This document shows positions 16,315 to 31,300 of a stretch of DNA of 64,000 bases, piece by piece (the first letter of the stretch is position 1; each line of letters opens with the position of its first letter). A program made the translations under genes and the position numbers. The stretch is taken from NCBI GenBank assembly GCA_014381825.1, contig JACNKX010000149.1, positions 1 to 64,000 of the forward strand, read 5' to 3'. The stretch comes from Planctomycetota bacterium (GTDB lineage: Bacteria > Planctomycetota > Planctomycetia > Pirellulales > Pirellulaceae). The notes beneath the pieces were generated by a model. It had not been told where the DNA came from. It worked only from the letters and a program-made list of their open reading frames with translations, and did not search any database.

Positions 16315-19300
16315 ATGCCTAATCGGCGTCCACTTCGATCGCATTGGAAGTTCTTTAACAGCCGCAAGCGAAGGGCCGAGCGTCTCGATCGACGTATTAG
16401 TCGTCGTTCGCTCCTGGAGCCCCTGGAGCAACGGCAATTGCTTGCGGTCGGCCCGCAACTGGCGGGCATTCAGCTCAATGATGGCGATTTGCTGCGCGAT
16501 GGCAGCGTGCGCCAGATATCCCCAAGTGAGTTGGTCTTTAGTTTCAACGACGGGGCGGCCATTGATCCGGACACGTTGAGCGGGATTCGCCTGACGCGAA
16601 GTGGCGGCGACGGCTTGTTTTCCACGGCCACCGCGACGAGTGACTTTAATACTGCAGGTCAGGTCGTTATCGACTTTACGGCCGCCAATTCTGGTGAATC
16701 TGGCAATGACATCTCGATCAGCGTGATCAAGAACGCAGTTCCAAGTTCTCCGTTGGTCAGCGTGCTGGGGAATAACATCTCGGTCGAACTGAATTCGACG
16801 ACGGGCACTACCGCCGCGGAGTTGGTTGACGCGATCAACAATGATCTGGATGCGAGCCGGTTGCTTGTCGCCAACATCCGACGCGGATCTGGATCGACGA
16901 ATCTCGCGACGCCCGCGATCAACTACTCTCCGATCGTGACGGGCGGAGCGAATGCCGCGTCGATCACCCATAACCTGAACCTCGGGACGTCTGTTGAGGT
17001 AAAGCTGACAGCGAATCAAGCGGGACCGGCTGGAGCGGGCATCGAGGTGGCGATCGCTCGCGTCGACTTTGGTGGTGTGGCACCTCCGCGCGTTACCGTG
17101 ACGGATCGGCTAGTTACCGTCGAGTTAAACTCGAACTCGGCGTCTCCGACGACCTTGGGCGAGTTTGTTGGTGCGATCAACGGGGACGCGGCGGCTAGCA
17201 ACTTGATCACAGCAACGTTGGAGGTTGGTGATCCAAACTTCGTGATCGGCAATCGTGTTGGTGCATTACGACTGCCGCTTGCCAATATTTCGGATATTCC
17301 AATTGTCGCGGGATTCGTGGGGCTAGGCGATTCCCCGCGTCAGGTCGTCATGCGGTTCAGCGAACCACTTCCCGACGACTTGTATCACGTTGAAATCATC
17401 GGTTCCGGTCCGTTCGCTCTTCGGAATGTGAACGGTGGGGCGTTCCGCGATGCCACGGACGATCTGGTTGACGATGGGGCGGACTTTGGTTTGAGTTTCG
17501 AGTTAGATCTCGGAGCCCAGATTCTTTCGGTCGTGCCGCAACCGGTACTTGTGAATAGCATTTCCAATGTTCGCTCTCAATTTCGTGACCGAATTAATGT
17601 CTACTTCAATGACGACGATCTACATCCTACTGAGACCTTCACGGGGCTGGAGGCGACAGATCCGACTGTAGTCGATCCTGCCTTCTATCAACTAATCTTC
17701 ACGAACGACACGGTTCAAAATACAGACGATGTTGTCTATTTTCCGACGTTGGTACAGTACAACCCTGCGTCCGACTTAGCCGTTCTGGTTTTTGATGAAC
17801 CGATCGATCAGTTGGGAAGTGGGCCAGGTACGTTTCGCTTACGGATTGGTACGGATGAAGTGCTGCCGCTTCCACCGTTGAGTAGCGCTGCCGGTTTCGC
17901 GACGACATCGACCGACTTTGGAACGCAAGGCGCTGAGTCGATCACGATTACTGCGAGTCAGGACTTTGCAACTCGTGTAAGTGTTGAGTTTACGAAGCGT
18001 GACTTTGGTGCCGCTGGGACGCCTGTTGTGTCGGTTGTGGGGCAAGAGATTTCTGTTGAGTTAAACACAAATGCGGGAAATGAATCGACTGCACAGCAAG
18101 TGGTTTCTGCGATAAACAGCAATGCTCAAGCATCGCAATTAGTGACTGCCTCGCTCGCAATAGGAACCGGTACCACGGACATTGCGACGACCGCGCTTGC
18201 GACCACGCTGACGCTAACTGGAGTTGGTTCGAGCTTTGAAACGGCGTCGAAGCTCGGAACTCTAGCTGGGCAAAGTCAGAGCCTTGTTGTTTCAGCTGCG
18301 ATTGACCCACAGGCGTTCGCATTGGACTTCCCAGGGGACGAAGACGAGCCAGGACATCGCGACCTTCGCCCCGAGCTTCAACGTCACTTCTTGACGGACT
18401 TTAACGCCGACAATCTCGATGGAATCACGACGGCGTTTTATAACTTCGAGAATCAAATCGGGTTCGATCCACAAGGAAACGCAATCCTTAACGCGATTAC
18501 GGAAGCACAGAAAGAACGAACCCGCGAAATCTATTCGCTTTACTCAGCGGAAATTGGGATCAATTTCATTGAGACCGCCAATCTTGGCATGACGGTCGCG
18601 ACGGGCGATTTGCGAGCGATCGATTCCACGGTGAAAAACGGTCCCGGAGGCACGATCGGATTGGCTTGTCCCAATCCGCCGATTCCTGATGGTTTAGGCA
18701 CCTACGCCTGTTTCGTTGGTAACAACGGTTTGCTGGACGGTCTTGCGATCATGGACCTGCAAGACTTCAGTGATCCGGGTGCCGACGCGTTTGGCGGGTC
18801 ATGGTTCTTGACAGCGATGCATGAGATCGGCCACATGCTCGGCTTAGGGCACACCGATGAACTTCCCGAACTCACGATATTGAATGGCGGAGGCTCCGCG
18901 AATCCGCTGGCCTTCCCGGAGAATACGGTCGAGCCGATTTTTCCAGGCGATCACGATATCGTTCATGGCCAGAACCTGTATCGACCAGACAGCAAGGATA
19001 TTGATCTGTTCCAATTTCAGCTGCCGGAAAATGGTCGATTGTCGATCGAGACGTTCGCCGAGAGATTACAGGACACGAGCCGACTTGACACCGTCGCCTC
19101 GTTGTTCCGACAGACCGCCGATGGCAGTCGCGAGTTGATCGCTCGTAATGATGACTACTACAGCAACGATTCCTATATTGAGCTTGATTTGCCGGCGGGA
19201 ACGTATTGGGTCGGAGTCAGCGCGAGCGGCAATGACGAATACGATCCGGCGATTGACGACAGTGGATTAGGCGGAACGACAGACGGGCCGTATGATTTGC

Positions 19301-22300
19301 GATTAAACTTCCGGCCAGACGCCGATCGCACGATCGTCGACGCCACGGGCGTTCGTTTGGACGGAGACGTCGACGGAGTTCCAGGCGGCGTCTACGACAC
19401 TTGGTTCCGTGCGACGGAAGTTTCGAAGAACATCTTCGTGGACAAGTCGGCACCATCCGCAGGTAACGGGACATTAGGAACTCCGTTTCAATTGATCTCC
19501 AACGCGCTAGCGTCGGCGCAGTCAGGTGACGTCGTTCGGATCTTAGCAAACGGAGGTGCTGACCGAAATCTCGCGACGCCGGAAGATAATCGAGCGTACG
19601 AGATTGGTTTCAATCGGCTGGGTGCCCCGTTGGCGGATGGCACCACCTTGGAAGTCCCGCAGGGCGTGACCGTTGTTGTCGATGCTGGGGCCGTTATCAA
19701 GTTGCGCCGGGCACGGATTGGAGTTGGCAGTTCGTCCGTGAACGTCGATCGAAGTGCCGGTGCGTTGCAGATTCTCGGTACGCCCGTCTTGCTGGACGCG
19801 TTCAATCAAGTCGCTCGCGATCCCCTGGGCGAGCCGATTCCAGGCAGCGTGTTTCTGACGTCGATTCATGATAGTGAGATTGGATTCGACACCAATCCGG
19901 ACAGCTTTCCGCCGGATGCTGTCGCTGGTGATTGGGGTGGGATCGTATTTCGCAACGACATTGATCAACAGGATGCGAATCGATTCAACTATGAACGCCA
20001 AGGCATCTTCTTGAACGTCGTGAGCAACGCGGCGTTGAGTTACGGTGGCGGCACGGTTTTGATTAACGGCGCTTCGCAGGTCGTGACTCCGATCCACATC
20101 ACCGACTCGCGACCGACGATCGCGTTCAACGATATTTCGTTCAGCGCGGACGCAGCCATGTCGGCGAGTCCCAATTCGTTTGAAGAGACGAATTTCGAGT
20201 CACCTCCGTTCCAATTCACTCCGTTCACGTCAGACTATGATCGAGTTGGTCCCAATTTGTTTGGCAACACGGCCATCGGAAATTCGATTAATGGTTTGTT
20301 TGTCCGTGTGACGACGCCGGCTGGTAATGCTCTGCAACCGTTGACAGTTCCCGCCCGCTTGGATGATACCGATTTGCCGTACGTATTGGCCGATCAATTG
20401 GTGATACAAGGTACACCCGGCGGTCACGAATTGGAAATCGACACGCCGACGGTGCAACTCGTCACGTCTACTCCGGTTGCCGGCGGGTCATTGGCAGCTG
20501 GCACGTATAACTATCGGGTTGTTTTTGTCGACGCGGATGGCAATGAAGGCGCGCCTTCCTCACCCACTGGTTCCGCCACAATTGATGCCAACTCCAACCT
20601 ACAGTCAATTCGACTTGACAATCTCCCCGTCGCGACCGCAGGATTCATCTCGCGCCGCATTTACCGCAGCCAGCCAACCGGTAACGCTAACGGAGCGTTT
20701 GTGTTGGTTGGCGAAATCAACATAAACTCGACAAGCTTTACCGATACTGGCGGCTCGTTGGGTCGGCAGTTGACCGGCAGTTCCTTCGGAACGCTGCGGG
20801 CCCGGCTCGACGCTCGCTTGGCAATTGATCCCGGCGTTGTCGTTAAACTGAACGGCGGTGGGATCGAATCAACCCTCGGCGGCGATTTCTATGCCGAAGG
20901 CGTTGACGGTCGCGAGATCGTTTTCACTTCAATCTACGACGATCGATACGGCGGAGGTGGGTCGTTTGATACGACAAGCGACCTCGATCAAGTCGTGGCG
21001 GCTCCTGGCGACTGGGGTGGGTTGACCGGCGGACACTTGACGAATTTCAGCTTAGACAACGTACTCGTTGCATTCGGCGGCGGGATTATCGATATCGAAG
21101 GATCGTTTGCGGGATTCAATCCGATCGAGCTTCAACAGTCCACGGCTCGGATCACTCACAGCACTTTTGAAGACAACGGTTCGGGCACAGGCGGCCAAGC
21201 GGGCTTCGATCGAGCTGGTCGCGGTTTCAATCGCCCAGGCACCATCTTCGTTCGAGGTGCGCAGCCGACTATCGTCGACAATGATATTTTTGGCAGCCTT
21301 GGACCGGCTATCAATATTGACGTCAACTCTTTGAATCGAGAAGCGGTTCGTGATCGCGGGCGGAGCAGCTTCAATGCGAATGCCGACAGTTTGATCGAGT
21401 TAGTAGACGTTGCGCTTGATAATCAAGGTCCGCTGGTTCGCTTGAATCGCCTGAGCAACAATAGTACTAACGGTATGCAAGTCCGCGGTGGGACGCTCAC
21501 CACGGAAGGCGTTTGGGACGACACCGATATCGTTCACGTTGTCGTCAACGAGAGTATTAACGTTTCCGAGTTTCATACGTTCGGCGGCTTGCGCCTTGAA
21601 AGCAGCGCGACGGAGAGTTTGGTTGTCAAATTAAGTGGCTCGAATGCCGATTTCACAGCCACTGGACTCCCGCTGGATATTGACGATCGAATCGGTGGCG
21701 CGCTGCAGATCATCGGTCAACCCGGCCACCCCGTTGTATTGACATCGCTCGCCGATGACACAGTCGGAGCAGGCTTCCAGCCGGATGGTCTCCCGCAACT
21801 CGACACCAACAACGACGGCATCGCTGATCTTTCTGCCGTCACTCCTACTGCGGCTGATATTCTCACAGTGACTTCGACGTCGATCGACGGTAACGCCTTG
21901 CGGGACGCCTTGCTAGGCCCCGGTGTGACGGCGATCGGCAACGCTACGCTGATTGGCGGTCCGACATCCGCCGGGTTCTTTAGCGGTGGCTCGACGGGTA
22001 TTGGAATTGAGAGTGGCATCATTCTGTCGAATGGTAATGCACCATTTGCTAGTGGTCCCAATATCTCGGACTTCTCGACTGGAATTGCGTCACTTCAGCC
22101 GGATGCAGATCTTGATGCCGCCTTCAATGTCGCGACCACAGACACCACTTACCTGCAATTCGATTTCAGCTCCGATTCAAGTGAGCTGTTTTTCAACTAC
22201 GTGTTTGCTTCTGAAGAATACAATGAGTTTGCGAATTCTGCATTCAACGACGTGTTCGGATTCTTTTTGGATGGGCAGAATATTGCTCTGCTGCCCGGCA

Positions 22301-25300
22301 CCACGACACAGGTATCGATCAATACCGTCAATGGCGGCGGTCCGATTTTTGGCCTGAATCCTCAGAATCCTCAATTCTACGTCAACAACGATCCCTCCAA
22401 CGCCGGGCTCTTTCTTAATGAAGTCGGATATGATGGCTTCACGGTTCGGCTAACCGCTCAAGTGACGAACCTGGCACCGGGTCCACATACGATTAAGTTA
22501 GCGGTCAGCGATGTAGTCGACACGGCTCTCGACTCAGGCATCTTTCTTGAGACGGGCAGCTTCTCGAACGAGGTAATCTCGCGCGGTGGACCCGGCGACT
22601 GGGGTAGCATCGCCCTCGAGCAATACAGTCACGACCGAAACGTCGAAAGTATCGTCGAAGCGGAACCTGCCGAGTCGGCGGCACCCGGCGTTAATGGCAC
22701 ACCACAACTAGCACAGGTACTGGGCCTGCTTGCTCCGAACGAGAAGGCTGGCGACGAAAACCTTCGTTTAGGCTTTGAGCTTCAAGGCAGTCTGACTGCT
22801 CCGGATGACATTGACGTCTATAGCTTTAGCGGACAGCCGGGAACAGAAGTTTGGCTTGACATTGATGCAACCAGAAACTCGCTCGACACGGTCGTCGAAT
22901 TAGTGGACGCGAGTGGGACCGTCCTCGCACGTTCTGACAACTCGCTGGACGAAGCGATTGATCCGGGATTGTTAGTCAAGTCCGCGTCGATGGGAGCGAC
23001 CGGCGTCAACCCGCTGCGGAAGAGCAGTTACGATCCACTCAACCCCACCGTACCGTCAGCACTAGAAATCCCAGATCGTTATTCGACTAATCCACGTGAT
23101 GCTGGTATGCGAGTCGTTCTGCCTGGCCAACCAGGTGTTTCGAATATTTACCATGTTCGCGTGCGAAGCAGCAGCGACAACCTAGCTGATATCACTGCTG
23201 GAAAGACGTTCGGAAATTATCAGCTGCAGGTTCGCCTTCGCGAGCTAGACGAGGTGCCTGGGTCGACCGTGAGGTATTCGGACATTCGTTTTGCGACAAC
23301 GGGCGTAGAATTATTCGGGCTGCCGGCTCACTCGCCAATCACCGGCGAGGCTGGTGAAATCGAAACGTTCGATCAATTCACCGGTACGTTTACGAATCCG
23401 AACGATTCGCTTGGCACAGCTCAGGATGTCGGAAACGTCGCTCAGTCTGATCGTGGGGTGATCGGCGTCTCAGGCGAATTGTCAGAAGAAGATGACGTCG
23501 ACTTCTATCGTTTGATTGTCGAATATGATCGAGTCCAGCCTTCTCCGCCGAACGATCACCTCGCGGCGATCTTTGACATTGATTACGCGGACGGTCTGGG
23601 ACGACCGAGTACGGTGTTATCGGTATTTGATTCCGATGGTGTTCTGATTCTCAGAAGCAAGGGCTCGAATGTCGCCGACGACCGATCGCCACCACTATCT
23701 GGTTCCGGTATTACTGAATTGAGCGCTGGAAGCGTCGGTACGGACGACCCATACATTGGTCCGGTCGAGTTGCCGGCTGGTCCAGAACTGGTTCCAGATG
23801 GATTGAACGACGCGTCCGATCGAGAGGTCTACTACGTTGCCGTTTCATCGAACACTCAGCTGCCCACGGAGTTACAGCAGTATCTCGACCCGAATCCAGC
23901 GAATCCTCTTATTCGCATGGAACCGGTCAATTCTATTCGGAGAATTGCGGAAGATCGTATCAGTTTTGGATTCGGCCAGACCGTTGCCGAGCCGCCAGAA
24001 ATCACGGTCTTGCTCGATCCAACCACCAGCGTTGTGCCGTTCACGCTTGGCGACGTTACGCTATTCGTCAGTCAAGATATCGGGCTGGTAGCTAACACAA
24101 CATCGACGCTCCACTACGTTGACCCATTCACGGGGGACGTTGAAGCGACGGCCGGTTCCTTCCCCGAACCGATCGCTGATATTGCAATACGAGGCGATGG
24201 AAATCTATTCGCCTTCGCGACCGGTCCAGATAACAACCGGGGACTCTTTAATGACGGCACCATTGGTAGCTATACTCAGATCAACACAGGTGATGCTACA
24301 ACCACGAACTTTAGCGACGATAGCATCACGACCAATGTCCAAACCGTTACTTTGGCGTTAGGTGTTGAGCGCGCCCCACTGGGGAATAATAACGCCGGTG
24401 TTGGCATCGAATGGGATGCGATAACGTATCAATCCGATGTGGATGTTCAATTTGGAAACGGCTTTGTAGTTGGGAGTACCGGTGACGCGAGAGACAACGA
24501 TCCAGATCAAGTTGGGCTCGCTGGAACGGACTATTTAGAGAACGTCTTATTCCACTTCGATACCAGGAACGGTGTCGTTGCGAATCAGGCGCCGAGTTCG
24601 CCGAACCGCATGGGGACTGCGCTGTTAAATGGCGTGGGAACGGACAAGAGAGAGTATGGCGAGATACTCACGTTTACTCGCATTGTGCCACTAAGTGCGG
24701 ATATCGGAGACACGTTTGTACTGACGATCGCTGGAGAAAGCATCAGCTATACAGTCGTGGGCGTTCCGATCGACCTCGGGAATCCTTTTGGCGTTGTTCT
24801 CCAGGGCAGAGATCAGGAGGTCGTTGCTGGACTTGCGAACGCATGGCAGGCAAAGGCGCTCACGAGCCCGGCATTTGCGGCGTTTGAAGTGCTGAATAGC
24901 GGCCAACTCAACTCCTTTATTCAGAACTCGGTCTTTGGTCTCGCCACTGAACTTCGCGTTCGATTGGTCGATCCGGCATTCGCCGATGTCGAAATCGAAT
25001 GGTCGGTAATCGAAGGATCCGTAAGTCCAAACTTTATTGGATTCAACTCGTTCGCGACTCCTACAGTCTTCATTGAGGGCAACGGACCGGGCGGACGCGT
25101 GACCGGTATCGACTTTGTGGGGAACGATATGTACGCGGTCACGGATCGCGGCGGACTCTACCAAGTCGACCTCTTTGGTGGCTTCGGCACGTTCATTTTT
25201 ACTGGAACTAGCTTCTTTAGCAGCAACAATCTTGCGACCTATGTAAGTTCTTCTGCGATCGATCTGATGACCGGGGATAATGGTCAGCCGATTGAGTTCT

Positions 25301-28300
25301 CCGGATTGACCGCTGGGCCAGAGAACGTCGCAAATGGTCAGTACGCTGATACGCTGTTCGGGATCACCGACGGCGGCGAACTCTACGCTTTCAACACGCG
25401 AGGCGAGTTACAGCCGATCTTTGTGAATGACCAAACGAGCGTTGATACGGGCTTGTTTGCCGTTAACGGGTTGGCATTCTCCAACCTCGACCGCAACTTG
25501 TGGGAAGTGACCGGTAATCGCGGCAACAATCCGGGACATGGGTTGAACGGTGGCCCGAACGCAGACTACGAAACATTCGATCACAGCCAGCAGGACCTGC
25601 CAACGGGCGGTTCGAGTTTCTTCTTTGGAAACGATCGTGATAGTAACGTAGGTGGCAACCAAAGGTTTCTCGGGGGTCCGTTTACCCGAGATTACAACTT
25701 CGCCGGTGGTGCCCACGGTACGGTCATCACGAATCCCTTTAGCCTTGAAGGATACGCGCCAGCGGACCTGCCAGTTCTGTACTTCAATTACTTCCTCGAT
25801 ACGGAAGGAACCGATTACGATCCAGCACCGAATCCAGACATACTGACGCGTGATTCGTTCCGTGTTTTCGTCAGTGACGATGACGGTGAGTGGACTCTGC
25901 TGGCGACAAACAACGTCTTCCAAGACGCGGTGCTAACCGACGAGTTTGATTTCGGCGAAGGTTATGATCCCAGCGTCTTCGATTTTGACGCATTGTGTCA
26001 GTACCCGTCGGCAGACGGAGAGCCCTGCGTTCAACCGTTGTTCGATAACACTGGCGGTTGGCGACAGGCTCGGATTTCGCTGGGCCGTTTTGCAGGGAGC
26101 GAAAACCTCCGCTTGCGTTTCGACTTTTCTACCGCGGGCGAAATGGATCTCGGACCGGCGGGAATTGATACCGTTGGCAGTGTTGGTAGCGAATTGCGAG
26201 CGGTCAGCGGGGCGATTCTCCGTGACGGCCAGAACTTCACACTCGATTTCTCGAATCGCCTCGAGTTTGACTTCGGATACACGCTCGACGCGCCGAACGG
26301 CTCACAAATTCAGGATGGTGATTCCTTTACCATCAGCCCTTCTAGCGGGCGAACGATCACGTTCGAGTTTGATAACGATAGCGGCTTTGCCCATGACATC
26401 GCCGTTCAAAATGGTATCGACTATCGCGACGGTCAGACCTTCACTGTCACCAGTGGCAATGTGACCGAAACGTTTGAGTTTGACAGCGGCGCAAGCCTGC
26501 TAGTACCGTTGGCCGGAGCGAATGCTCTGAGCGATGGTCAGACGTTTGAGGTCAACGGAGTCACGTTTGAGTTCGACGATGACGGTGTGTTTGCTGGTGG
26601 CAATAACATCGTGGAGTTAATCGTCGATCAAGGGATCAGAATTCCAGCAGTGGGAGGCGGGACAGGTGGCTTAAGTGACGGCGAACTGTTCACAATCAAC
26701 GACGGCGCGGGTGGCGCCGATATTAGTTTCGAGTTCGACGACGACGGTCTCGTGAATCCGGGATCACGTGCGGTCGACACGACCAACATTGAGTTGCAGG
26801 TTCCAATCGCAGGTTTCGGTTTCGGCGGAATCCAAGATGGCGACACCTTCTCAGTCGACAATGGCAGTGGAAACCAGCCAACGGTCTTCGAATTCGACAA
26901 GGACAACAGTGTCGGGATTGGCAATCGTGTCATTTCAGTGACGGATTCGAGCAGTCAGAGTGCAGTTGTCGGTGCGATTATCAATGCTTTAAACATCGCC
27001 AACCTAGGGCTGAATCCCGCAAGCCAAGGTGGCGGTGTGATTCGCATGGGAGTATTCCGACATACCGTCGATACTTCGGACACGGCGACGTTATCGGATA
27101 GGACAATTGCGGCGACGGCCAACGAGATCGCCGATCGTATGGTTGATCTAATTCTGAATTCTGGGTTGCGACTGACGCCGACCAATCTTGGCAACGGCCC
27201 GATTCAGCCCAACCCTGACAACGGATTGATTCAGTTGGGAAGTACGGTCCATGTGGTCACTACAACATCGGCCCCTAGCCTTACCGTTCAACTCGTGAGG
27301 GGCAATCAAGATGAAATCTCTGACTTAATGATCGCCGCCATCGTGAACGCGGCTGTGAATATCACGCCTGTCAATCTTGGTGGTGGAGAAGTCTTTCTCG
27401 GTGCGACGACCTCAGTTGACGTCACCGGCGCACCCGCCCTTAACATTAGCGGTACACCTGGCTTAAATGATGCGTCTGCCAACGCGGTTGTCTTCACTCC
27501 GACACAAAGCTCTGACGTAATTGCAAACTCGATTACTGTGGCGATTAACACCGTGTTTGGGATCAACGCTGTGACCAACGGTAGTGTTGTTGCCTTGCCA
27601 CCGGGTGTATCGTTCTCTGCGGGCGGTTCGGCGGTGAACCCGGCCGATGTGATATCCGTTACGTTTGACGCCGATACCAATCCAGAGGGAATCGCTCGAA
27701 ATATCGAAGATGCCATTCAAGGTGCCTTCACACCTGCCGTCTCGACAGTCGACCTCACGATTGAATCAAACGATCGATTTGCAACCGCTACGGACACGGG
27801 AATCACCGGCGGTCCAACGCTGTTCCGTAGCAGTGGAGTAATCGGTGATAACCCAGCGTTTCCATTTAAAGCTGGTTTGGATGTGGACTTCGTTCGGATG
27901 GACTTGGCGACTGGAGATGAAGTCTCGATTACTGCCGTCTCCTCCACGTTCACGCTGCAGCCGGCGATTCAGCTGTTTGACCAGCAAGGTCGCCTGATTC
28001 GTACATCGTCGGCTGGCTTCAACTTCCTAACCGGCTCCGCCACGCAAGCAAATATTGACTTTACTGCGGTCACGCCAGGAACTTATTTCGTCGGCGTTAG
28101 TAGCACCGGTAACCTTGACTACAACCCAGATTTCGCCGGCAGCGCTGATGTCACATTGCGAATTCCATTTCAAGGGAGCGCGATTGGTGGCTTGACGGAC
28201 GGCGAAAGCATCTCAATATCGCAGGGACTTGGTGGTACTCCCGTCGTGTTCGAATTTGATCGTAACAACGTTGTTGCGGCAAATGCGATATCAATCAGTC

Positions 28301-31300
28301 TTGATGACATTGTTCTCCAGGTGCCAGCTGCTGGTGTCGGACCCGGTGGCATCCAGGACGGAGACACTTTTACCATCAATGACAATGCGGGAAGCGGCGA
28401 CGTCGTCTTCGAGTTCGACACGGACGGCATCGTTAATACCGGCGCAACGAGTATCTTTGTCTCTCAAGGGCTGACGCCCCAAACGATCGCTTCCCAGATC
28501 GGTTTTGCGATATCGTCGAACCCTAGCGTGGGACTTTCTCCAACTTTTACCGGTACTAACACCGTTGAACTAAATACGACGATTCACTCCGTTGATATCA
28601 GCGGTACGCCGAATTTAGTTCAATTGACGACTCCTCGGACACAAGCGGAGTTGCTTACGCTACTTCGCGATGCGATTCGGACTGCGGGTCTTGGGCTCGC
28701 TCCTCAATTGGCGTCGACAACGTTTACATTCGGAACTTTTACGAGTACTTTCTTCACGGGCGGCCTAACACTTGATATCACAGACCAAGTCGTTGATGCG
28801 TCGCTCGCTCCGAACGTCACCGAAGTGATCCCAACGGCGACCGGAGGCTACGATCTGTCGATCGATATCGTTGAGTCATTCGACGTTTTCCGAATTGATA
28901 ATCGTGTTAATCTACCAAGTGCTCAAACGATCGTACAAAGTGGTTTACCAAGTTCGTTCATTTCCGGTCGTCCGGGCGTCACCGCAGGACGGACGGCTGT
29001 GAATGTAAATTCAGGAATGTCCAGCACGGACGTTGCACAAGTTACCGCGACGGCAATCGGTCAATCGATCGCGGGTTACACCGACCAGATCGTGGCAGTG
29101 AGCGGTGCCGACATCGCGGATGGCGAAATTTTCGCTATCAGTGACGGAAACACAACGGTCAACTTCGAGTTCGAAAGCGGCTACTCAATTCAAATTCCCG
29201 ATCCGGCTACCGATCCGAACGCTCTACTTGATGGCGAGTCCTTTACGATCAGTCGACCAGGTTCGTCGATCGACTTCGAGTTTGACAATAACGGAATCGT
29301 CTCTCCCGGTAATCTTGGTCTGCGGGTCAATGATCTGATCATCGAGATTCCGGCTGGTGGCGTGACCGAAGATCTTGATGGCGACGGTCGGCTAGACTTT
29401 TTCAACGAAGACGTGAACTTCAACGGGATTCTCGACCTAGGCGAAGATATTGACCTCGACGGTAACTTGGATCTCGGCAATGAAGATCGCAACTTCAACT
29501 TCGTCCTTGATGGCGGAATTGAAGACGGTGACACATTCACCATCGATCGCGGGCCTGGGACACCGACGATCACTTTCGAATATGATACGGACGCCGTGAC
29601 CACGTTTGGTAATGAAGTGATCAGCGTGACGCCGGTCTCGGACGAGACTCAAGTCTCCAATGCAACGGTTGCTGTGTTGAATAATGCTGGATTGGGTTTA
29701 GACGCCAGAATCATTGGCGTAGGGGGGGGTGGTAATCCCTTTTCCTTCTTCTTCGGCAGCTCTTCCTTGCTGATCCAACTTGGCATCACCGACCACAACG
29801 TCGATATGACGTTGACGCCGACCGTTAGCACGAGCACAACTCCGCGAACTCAAGATGAACTCGCCGAACTTATCGTCGATGTTGTCGGAGGATCGGGGCT
29901 CGGAATTCTGCCGACCTATCTAGGGAATGGGGCGATACATCTTGGCGGGACGGCCTCTCACAACCTGGACCTGTCGAACGTCGCCACCATCACCTCCACC
30001 GGCCTGCCTGGTGCATCGGATCCGAACGCCATTGTTATCCCAGTGTTTCCATCCAGCACGGTTTCGGCGGCCGATGTATCACAGTTGATCCTGTCAGCAA
30101 TAAACACCGCCCGGGTCAATCGCAACTTGTCAGTCGTCGCCGTGGCGGACGGGGCTCGTCGGGTCAATCTTCTTGGAGCGACGGTCCTGACGGACTTTAC
30201 TCAAGCGCCCTCGATACCGGTGCATCGGTCTGGTGCCACGGTCACGTCCTATCAAAATATTGTCAACGTCGTCGACCATACAGTGACGAATCCTGGTCCG
30301 TTGGGATTGGAAGAGGCTTTGGCCGGCGACGAGTTCGGAGCCTTCGAAGCGAGTGGTATACCTCCGGCAAATCCCTACCCTGGAGCATTACGTGGATTGG
30401 ACAACGCCCGCGAAGGCGTTTACGTGGATGATATCATTATTGGATTCGCGGAACGCGGCGAAGTAGTTATCGGTGCGACCGCGGATGCAACCTTTGTGCG
30501 AAATCCAGAGTTGTTTAACATCGAACTGCCGGTTGAATTTTTGCCGGCTAACGATATCCGTGAAGGTTCGTACGAACTTGAAATTCGACGAGCTGAAGAG
30601 TTTGGCAGAACAGTTGGCGATCTAGGCACCGAAATTTTTCTCCAGCGTTCGTTCGATACGAACGATCGAATCACTGATGCGGTGTCGTTTGTTGCTCCAG
30701 CAGGGCATGAGATTGTCGAAGGGCTAACGTTCACGCTGAGCGATGGTTCAGATACGGTGACGTTTGAGTTCGACGATCTGGCGATTAACGATGGTGTTGC
30801 GCTTACAACGGTTCGCATCCCATACAACGTTCGTGACACGGAATCAGTAATCGCACGTCGCATTCGCGATGCTATTAATTTGCCGATCTCCCAGTCCATC
30901 CTCGATATAACTGCCGCGATGGCGGATGGCGTCGTCACCGGGGCGCAGGCGTCGCCTACGAGTCCACTCAGCAGTAGCAGCGTTGTAAACCTATTCGGCA
31001 ATTCGCCGCTGTTGACGTTCCAGGCAACTTCGGGCAGTCGAAACGTGACTGCAGCGGAACCAAACGACGTTACGATTTCAGCCATTGATACGGGGATTGG
31101 CACCAGCGGAGTGTCAGACTTCACCGGTACGGGAACCATCGGCGATAACGCGAATATCGCGTTGTCGTCTGCGGATGTCGATCTCTTCGGAATGGAACTG
31201 ATCGCCGGGCAGACGATTACGATCGACGTTGACACACAACAAGGCACTGGGGCGCTTAGTCCCATCTTGTTGGTCTTTGACGCTCAGTTCCAAGGCTTCG

